Positions 1 through 3,837 of a DNA stretch of 5,207 bases are shown here, one piece after another; the first letter of the stretch is position 1; the number at the start of each line of letters is the position of its first letter. Source of the stretch: an uncultured Chloroflexota bacterium. Lineage in GTDB: Bacteria; Chloroflexota; Limnocylindria; Limnocylindrales; Limnocylindraceae. The notes beneath the pieces were generated by a model. It did not search any database and was not told the DNA's origin. It was given only the letters and a program-made list of their open reading frames with translations. The stretch is from NCBI GenBank assembly GCA_903937225.1, contig CAIZYO010000065.1:1-5207 (forward strand), in the 5' to 3' direction. Made by a program: the position numbers and the translations under genes.

Positions 1-1
1 A

Positions 2-505
2 CGCACCCCCATTGCCACCAGCCTGGACAACGCTGTCGTCTTGGAGGGGCCAGGCGAATACGAAGTCAAGTCGGTGCTCATCACCGGCATTCGTAGCTAC
101 CGCGATGGCCATCGTGGCGGCGCAGCGCGACATAACACCGTCTTCTACGCAGAGATCGACGGCATCCACGTCGTGCACCTCGGCGACCACGCCGAAGGGT
201 TTTCAACGGATCAGATCAAAGAGCTTCCAGGCGCGGATATTGTGCTCATCCCAGTTGGGGGAGAGCTGAGCGCTGAAGCAGCATCGGCGCTCATCAACCA
301 ACTCGGCCCCAAGATCGTCATCCCAATGCCAATGACCGATGACGTGGCAAAAGCGAACGCCGCCGTCAAGGCCTTCTGCAAGGAGGAGGGGCTCACCACA
401 CCGCCAACCGCGCAACCAAAACTGACGATCACGATCTCAGGTCTCCCAGAGGAGACGACCACCATCGTGGTGGAGCCACGTGGCGAGGCCTTCGGCGCTG
501 AGTAG
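2..505 (+). CDS. MBL-fold metallo-hydrolase (COG2220/UlaG-like), 5'-truncated by window edge
   Basis: This is the C-terminal 167 residues of a protein whose reading frame is open from the first bases of the window, so the real start lies upstream; TTG at 41 is not a believable start because homology-like sequence (SLDNAVVLEGPGEYEV) continues before it. The family is Zn- or Mn-dependent hydrolases of the metallo-beta-lactamase fold. Visible marks are the beta strand plus loop HLGDH (residues 59-63 of the fragment), whose Asp usually bridges the two metals, the VLIPVGG turn (81-87), and PKIVIPM (103-109). The first metal motif HxHxDH would be in the missing part. In relatives the last motif reads IPMH; here it reads IPMP, so the expected final His ligand is absent. 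The C-terminal strand LTITISGLPEET resembles Chloroflexota homologues as I remember them. The substrate cannot be told. Fold assignment is quite sure, activity is not. Confidence 0.85.
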   Translation, partial: RTPIATSLDNAVVLEGPGEYEVKSVLITGIRSYRDGHRGGAARHNTVFYAEIDGIHVVHLGDHAEGFSTDQIKELPGADIVLIPVGGELSAEAASALINQLGPKIVIPMPMTDDVAKANAAVKAFCKEEGLTTPPTAQPKLTITISGLPEETTTIVVEPRGEAFGAE

Positions 506-508
506 CCC

Positions 509-534
509 CTGTCTCGCCGCATAGGGCGAGACAG
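509..534 (+). terminator. Hairpin just after the MBL-fold gene, possible terminator
   Basis: A perfect 10-bp inverted repeat (CTGTCTCGCC at 509-518, GGCGAGACAG at 525-534) with a 6-base loop begins 3 bases after the stop codon. The position and stem strength fit transcription termination. There is no T-run behind it (the next bases are ACTGATGGC), so it is not a classic Rho-independent terminator; it could instead protect the mRNA 3' end. Confidence 0.5.
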
Positions 535-605
535 ACTGATGGCACAACTCCTTGATCTAATCTCACGGAGCGGCGCGTCAGCGCCACAACACACGGAGGG
601 CGCAC
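535..605 (+). promoter_or_regulatory. Leader region of the 88-residue protein gene: weak -10 candidate and Shine-Dalgarno
   Basis: The SD GGAGGG at 595-600 sits 5 bases before ATG 606 and fixes that start. A possible -10 hexamer TAATCT lies at 558-563, but I see no good -35 at the usual spacing, so the promoter call is weak. Between them a small inverted repeat (GGCGC at 572-576, GCGCC at 581-585, 4-base loop) would sit in the 5' leader. The SD is well supported and the rest is tentative. Confidence 0.4.
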
Positions 606-872
606 ATGCATGACGGAGATTTTGGCGGCGGTGATGACTTTGGTGGTGTTGACGACCCCGGTGGCGACGGTGGGCCGCTCGACCTAAACAACAACGGGAC
701 TGGACTTGATGAGTTCGTCCTCTTCGCGGCGATCACTGAGGATCAACGACGACGCGAAGAGAAGCGCGCGGCAAAGGCCGCACTCGCTGACGAGAAGAAG
801 GTGGCGAGTTCGTCTGGCTGTCTCTTGCCACTTGTTGCAGTTGCGCTGCTGGTGATGCTGCTCGCTATCTAG
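606..872 (+). CDS. Small tail-anchored membrane protein with Asp/Gly-rich head, 88 aa, unknown function
   Basis: I do not recognise a family. Three zones are visible. Residues 2-35 are rich in Asp, Gly and Asn (DFGGGDDFGG, then DDPGGDGG) and look disordered and acidic. Residues 36-65 are a charged helix with a basic patch (QRRREEKRAAKAA) and likely short coiled coil. Residues 71-88 (CLLPLVAVALLVMLLAI) form one hydrophobic segment that ends the protein, so it would be C-tail anchored with the head probably in the cytoplasm. The start is set by a GGAGGG Shine-Dalgarno 5 bases upstream. A hairpin separates it from the upstream MBL-fold gene, so it may have its own transcript. Its stop overlaps the 3' end of the oppositely oriented ftcD-like gene. 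The strong SD and clear architecture argue that it is real; function is unknown. Confidence 0.7.
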   Translation: MHDGDFGGGDDFGGVDDPGGDGGPLDLNNNGTGLDEFVLFAAITEDQRRREEKRAAKAALADEKKVASSSGCLLPLVAVALLVMLLAI

Positions 873-1836
873 AGAGTCGGGATTCAATCGTCGCGCGCTG
901 CCAGCCGCCACGAATCTTTAGGCTGTTCGGATCGCCCCCCGCACGCAGCGCAGCGTCTGGTACGAGCCCCACAATCTCACTCTCGCCGAGCTGAACGCCG
1001 AGCGCACGCGCCTCACGCTCCGCACGATCACGGATGCTGTGCAGTGTGATTCCCGCTTTGGCAGCGCCAATCACGTCGTGCAGATTCATTGAGAGCTGTG
1101 CGCTGTGAACGCTTGGCAGCGCAAAGCCGAGCGCTTGCAGGTTCGGCACTCCTCCGGATGCACTGCCTCGCATTGATGCGGCAGCGCTCCGTGCCGCACG
1201 GAGGAGTTCTGCCTCTGGCGCACCCGTAAGTTCAATATTCCATGCCGCCATCAGTGGACGAACGCCGACCGCAACAGCGCCGGCAGTGATGTGCGGCGCT
1301 GCGGGACCCTCATCAGGTTCATGCGCTGGATTTTGCTGACGTGTCGCAAGGTCCTCGAATCCACCGCGTCGAATCTCTGGAAGCGCGCGTCGCGCCTCAG
1401 CGCGCGCAACCGCGCCGTAGAAGTGCACTGAGATGTCGAGGTCTGCGGCGAGTGCACGACCAAGCGTGCGCGCTGCGGCGATTGCGCCGCGCTCGTCACC
1501 GGCGGGACCAAGCGGCACGATTGGGACCACGTCGATCGCGCCAATACGTGGATGGACGCCGCGGCCAGCACCGCTTTTTGCAGGTGACGCAAGGTTGATC
1601 GTTGCCACCGCAAGCCGCGCTAGCGCGCGTGTTGCAAGGATGAGAGCGTCTGCTTCACCTACGTAGGTGTAGACGCTTCGGTCATGGTCAGCGTCGTGGT
1701 GAACGTCGAGCAGGTGCACGCCTGGCGAGCCTGCGACCACTGACGTAAAGGCGGCGAGGATTGATGCGTCTCGCCCCTCGCTGACGTTCGCAACCACCTC
1801 ATACGGAGGGAGCACTGAGGGCACGCGCCCGTTCAC
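865..1836 (-). CDS. ftcD: Glutamate formimidoyltransferase (FtcD N-terminal-type), 323 aa
   Basis: The enzyme transfers a formimino group from N-formimino-L-glutamate to tetrahydrofolate, giving 5-formimino-THF and glutamate, as in histidine degradation; it is cytosolic. Family marks are NVSEGRD (residues 17-23), LLDVHHDADHDRSVYTYVG (42-60), the HPRIGAIDVVPIVPL block (95-109), whose His95 matches by motif the catalytic His82 of the porcine enzyme, HFYG (138-141), LPEIRRGGFEDL (152-163), AGAVAVGVRP (185-194) and ESEIVGLVPDAAL (285-297). About 320 residues covers only the transferase; the cyclodeaminase domain fused to it in animals is absent and not encoded nearby. The GTG start at 1836 lies inside GTGA, overlapping the stop of the GNAT gene by 4 bases, and has no good SD, so translational coupling is likely. 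GTG codons at residues 5 and 8 are alternative starts. Family is very likely; the physiological role (histidine use versus another formimino donor) is not shown. Confidence 0.9.
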   Translation of the reverse strand: MNGRVPSVLPPYEVVANVSEGRDASILAAFTSVVAGSPGVHLLDVHHDADHDRSVYTYVGEADALILATRALARLAVATINLASPAKSGAGRGVHPRIGAIDVVPIVPLGPAGDERGAIAAARTLGRALAADLDISVHFYGAVARAEARRALPEIRRGGFEDLATRQQNPAHEPDEGPAAPHITAGAVAVGVRPLMAAWNIELTGAPEAELLRAARSAAASMRGSASGGVPNLQALGFALPSVHSAQLSMNLHDVIGAAKAGITLHSIRDRAEREARALGVQLGESEIVGLVPDAALRAGGDPNSLKIRGGWQRATIESRLSR

Positions 1837-2597
1837 TCCAGGACTCGGCGCATCACGGGCCAGCGTCCATCCGGCCCAGTGGCCGCGACGGCAAAGCCGA
1901 GACGCTCCCAGAAGCGTTGCGTCGCCGAGGAGGTGGCCTCCGTATCGAGCGCCGCCGCCGTGGCAGGCTCTTCTGGGTACGCCTCTACCGCGGCGAACCC
2001 TGCGCCACTTAGCCGCGTCAGCACTCCTTCAACAAGCGCACTCCCCAGCGCACTCCCACGCGCCGCGGGGACCACAGAGATGCACGTCACCACCGCGGGC
2101 GGTGGCGTCGAAGGGAGATCTGGATAGCGATCTCGAAGTCGTTGCGCGCGAGGAAAAGCAGAGATTGGGCCCGCCTGGCAGTACGCCACCGCCTCGCCCT
2201 TCGCAAGCAGAATCCACCCCATTGGTCCACTGATTGGAAGTTGGCGCGTCAGGAGTCGCAGCTTCGCCGGCTGCCCTGGCGCCGCCGCTGCGTCACGAAG
2301 CGCCTCTTCACGCGTTGGCGCCTTTGGTGCAAATGGATTGAAGGCTGGCGCTTCGCTCACCTCTGCGCCGAGAAAGGCGGCGAGTGCCGCCTTGCCGCCC
2401 GCAGGGGCAGTGGCGCGCGGCGTCACGTTCGCGGGCCGCGCATCAAGGTGGGCCGCCTTACTCCCTTTGTCCGCATCCTCCCACCAGGTGCAGGTGGCGT
2501 GATCGGCATCGTCGCGAGTGCACGGGGGGACAAGCGCAAGGTCATCGGCGCTCTCCACGCCGATCAGTTCAAAGCCGCCGCCGATGTCAATCCTCAT
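1833..2597 (-). CDS. GNAT family N-acetyltransferase with unusual N-terminal half, 254 aa
   Basis: The C-terminal half is a GNAT acetyl-CoA-dependent acetyltransferase: WILLAKGEAVAYCQ (residues 128-141) is the central hairpin, TCISVVPAARGSALGSALVEGVL (171-193) is strand 4 plus the pyrophosphate-binding loop and helix, and QRFWERLGF (227-235) is the usual motif before the last strand. The binding loop has Ala183 where the R-x-x-G-x-G/A pattern has its first Gly. The N-terminal half holds two Cys (C26 and C36) ahead of a TWWED motif, reminiscent of a GNAT subgroup with a Cys-rich start, followed by an Ala/Pro-rich low-complexity stretch (about 51-112). ATG at 2597 is chosen over an in-frame GTG at 2627, which would run into the divergent small gene and lacks an SD. 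It is first in a two-gene unit with the ftcD-like gene. The acetyl acceptor is unknown. Confidence 0.82.
   Translation of the reverse strand: MRIDIGGGFELIGVESADDLALVPPCTRDDADHATCTWWEDADKGSKAAHLDARPANVTPRATAPAGGKAALAAFLGAEVSEAPAFNPFAPKAPTREEALRDAAAAPGQPAKLRLLTRQLPISGPMGWILLAKGEAVAYCQAGPISAFPRAQRLRDRYPDLPSTPPPAVVTCISVVPAARGSALGSALVEGVLTRLSGAGFAAVEAYPEEPATAAALDTEATSSATQRFWERLGFAVAATGPDGRWPVMRRVLE
2034..2057 (-). repeat. In-frame 12-bp tandem repeat forming the GNAT CoA-binding loop
   Basis: On the minus strand GGGAGTGCGCTG is directly followed by GGGAGTGCGCTT (11 of 12 bases identical). In frame these code for Gly-Ser-Ala-Leu twice, residues 181-188 of the acetyltransferase, precisely where acetyl-CoA pyrophosphate should bind. 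The loop length still fits the family, so this is not a simple extra insertion. Confidence 0.85.
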
Positions 2598-2603
2598 CGT
2601 CTG

Positions 2604-2611
2604 GGATACTA
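2604..2611. promoter_or_regulatory. Putative bidirectional promoter: overlapping -10 hexamers between divergent genes
   Basis: Only 20 bp (2598-2617) separate the ATG of the GNAT gene (minus strand, 2597) from the ATG of the 44-residue membrane protein (plus strand, 2618). Within it GATACT (2605-2610, plus) and TAGTAT (2611-2606, minus) each match TATAAT at 4 of 6 positions and overlap by 5 bases. Each ends 7-8 bases before its own ATG, so transcription starting at the normal distance would begin at or next to the start codon, and neither gene has an SD. This is predicted from spacing only. The plus side has no clear -35; on the minus side CTGACG (2636-2631) is a 4/6 match with a long 19-bp spacer. 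Confidence 0.45.
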
Positions 2612-2615
2612 GCCC

Positions 2616-2631
2616 GCATGGGAACACATGC
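2616..2631. repeat. Short inverted repeat GCATG-N6-CATGC over a start codon
   Basis: GCATG at 2616-2620 and its reverse complement CATGC at 2627-2631 flank GGAACA. The left arm contains the ATG of the 44-residue gene, and the repeat lies just upstream of the minus-strand -10 candidate. It could be an operator for both divergent genes, but 5-bp arms can arise by chance. Confidence 0.25.
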
Positions 2632-2752
2632 GTCAGAAGAGAACGAGAAGCTCGGACCGATCAACGTTCGTGCCTGGCTTGCTGGAGCAGTCGGCGTGGC
2701 GATCGGGCTCATCACTGTCGCGGTGATCGCAGTTGCCGCCGGAGCCCTCTAG
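2618..2752 (+). CDS. Small single-pass membrane protein, 44 aa, unknown function
   Basis: The ORF codes for a 44-residue protein with a short charged start (residues 4-13, including EENEK), then an arginine and tryptophan (R18, W20) at the membrane edge, then one long hydrophobic segment (about 21-44) made of Ala, Val, Ile and Gly that reaches the C-terminus. I recognise no family. The frame stays open far upstream (to 2384), but that part is antisense to the GNAT coding sequence; ATG 2618 is chosen because hydrophobic-protein-like sequence starts here. There is no SD; a -10-like GATACT ends 7 bases upstream, compatible with a leaderless mRNA. It is divergent from the GNAT gene and ends 35 bp before the convergent DUF4349 gene. 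It fills an otherwise unexplained gap, which favours a real gene, but the short length leaves doubt. Confidence 0.55.
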   Translation: MGTHASEENEKLGPINVRAWLAGAVGVAIGLITVAVIAVAAGAL

Positions 2753-2787
2753 GCCCCAGCGGCAGTCTGCAGTTCAACAGAGTTCAA
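2753..2787. other. Short convergent intergenic spacer
   Basis: These 35 bases separate two converging stop codons. They hold a direct repeat AGTTCAA at 2771-2777 and 2781-2787, spaced 10 bases apart, and no strong hairpin or T-run. I see no terminator for either gene here. Confidence 0.4.
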
Positions 2788-3735
2788 TTAGCGCCGTGCT
2801 GCGCGGCGTGCACCCTTTGGTGCTCCGCCGAGTGTTCGCTTCGCTCGGGATGCAAGTGCGCTGAAGGCTCGGCCGATCAGCGAACCGAAGAGTCCTCCGA
2901 GTAGTGCAATCGGAGCACCGATCACAACGATGTTGATCGCGGCAACGATCACCGCTCGCCCCACGCTGATCAAGTTTGCAATGGCGCTACTGATCTCGTA
3001 CCCAAGATCAAAGTCGCCCGACGCCTCAGCGACGGGAGAGACTGGAAGTGAGAGTGAGACGTTGATGCTCGCCATCTCAACCTGATCCTTCACGCCGCTG
3101 AGCTGTGCTTCGTATGACTCGATGTCGCCCTGGATGCGGCTCAACTCGGACTGCACGGCCACGACATCCGCAACCGTCTGAGCACGATCAAGAAGCTTGA
3201 GGAATGCCGCCTCGCTTGCGCGAAGGTTTTCTAGTCGTGCCTCAAGGTCGAGCACCTGCATGGTGACCTCGTAGCTGCCGATGTCTTCATAAAGAACCTC
3301 GCCTTCGCCGCGCAGCGATGCCATCACGGCACTGAAGTCTGCGGCAGGGACGCGCAGGGTTGCACTGAGGTAGAGGTTGTCGCCCTCTCCTGATCGGGAG
3401 CTTGAGGAGATGTATCCGCCCGCGCTCTCAACGATCGCGGTGACACGTGCGAGCGCATCATCGGCGTTCTTCACCTCTAGCGAGAGGTTGCCGTATCGGA
3501 CGACGTCGCTTGTGCCATCGCCACGAATTGAAGAGGTCGTGTCGCCAAACTCAGGAGCCACACCGCCAACACCGATCTCTTTGCCGTCTGGGTAGCGTTC
3601 GTCAAACCCTCCACCTAGATTGCTCGTTCCACCAGTCACTCCGAGTCCTGAGATCAGGGCCAGGGCGAGGGCAAGGACAGCACCGAAAACAGCCGGGAAA
3701 CCGATTCGCGTCATCAGGGCACTTCGTGCGTTCAT
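2788..3735 (-). CDS. DUF4349 domain-containing membrane protein, 315 aa
   Basis: The protein has an N-terminal membrane segment or signal anchor (residues 11-33, IGFPAVFGAVLALALALISG), a Gly-rich linker (34-75), the DUF4349 domain (about 78-290) and a basic tail (RAKRTLGGAPKGARRAARR, 297-315). Domain marks are VVRYGNLSLEVKNADDALARV (78-98), ESAGGYISSSS (103-113), LRVPAADFSAVM (127-138), and a helical stretch with coiled-coil pattern (164-220, DLEARLENLRASEAAFLKLL then SELSRIQGDIESYEAQL). A second membrane region covers about 261-285. The family is extracytoplasmic with no established biochemical role. Many members, as I recall, carry a lipobox Cys; this one has no Cys after its N-terminal segment. 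ATG 3735 is chosen because AAGGAG lies 7 bases upstream; the longer frame starting at 3762 lacks such support. Tail-to-tail with the 44-residue gene. Confidence 0.85.
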   Translation of the reverse strand: MNARSALMTRIGFPAVFGAVLALALALISGLGVTGGTSNLGGGFDERYPDGKEIGVGGVAPEFGDTTSSIRGDGTSDVVRYGNLSLEVKNADDALARVTAIVESAGGYISSSSRSGEGDNLYLSATLRVPAADFSAVMASLRGEGEVLYEDIGSYEVTMQVLDLEARLENLRASEAAFLKLLDRAQTVADVVAVQSELSRIQGDIESYEAQLSGVKDQVEMASINVSLSLPVSPVAEASGDFDLGYEISSAIANLISVGRAVIVAAINIVVIGAPIALLGGLFGSLIGRAFSALASRAKRTLGGAPKGARRAARR

Positions 3736-3783
3736 TGATCCACTCCTTCTCTTTGGGCTCAAGAGAGCCCTTCAGTCCTATAA
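3736..3783 (-). promoter_or_regulatory. 5' leader of the DUF4349 gene: SD, leader hairpin, -10 candidate
   Basis: Reading the minus strand toward the gene, TATAGG (3782-3777) is a weak -10 candidate, then comes an inverted repeat with 6-bp arms (GGGCTC 3770-3765, GAGCCC 3760-3755) and a 4-base loop TCTT, then the SD AAGGAG (3748-3743), 7 bases and ATG at 3735. The hairpin ends 6 bases before the SD, so it would be near the very 5' end of the mRNA. No -35 is evident at normal spacing. The SD is firm, the promoter is tentative. Confidence 0.45.
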
Positions 3784-3811
3784 CGCCCCGGGTGTGGTGG
3801 GGGTTCCAGAG

Positions 3812-3827
3812 GTGCTCAACTGAGCAC
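3812..3827 (-). terminator. Hairpin downstream of fhs, possible terminator
   Basis: GTGCTC (3812-3817) and GAGCAC (3822-3827) form a 6-bp stem with a 4-base loop AACT (an additional A-T pair would close it further). It begins 10 bases past the fhs stop codon on the minus strand. The bases following in that direction (CTCTGGAACC) contain no T-run, so the terminator function is uncertain. Confidence 0.4.
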
Positions 3828-3837
3828 GAACGTGGGC

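Noticed and set aside
2142..2612. A 156-codon plus-strand open frame
   Set aside because: Lies antisense within the GNAT gene and has shadow-like Arg/Trp/Cys-rich composition.
2384..2617. Upstream extension of the 44-residue protein to 122 residues
   Set aside because: The added part is antisense to the GNAT gene and is Arg/Pro/His-rich shadow sequence; protein-like character begins only at ATG 2618.
2771..2787. Direct repeat AGTTCAA with 10-base period
   Set aside because: Two 7-base copies only, in a spacer between converging stops; no binding site can be argued from this.
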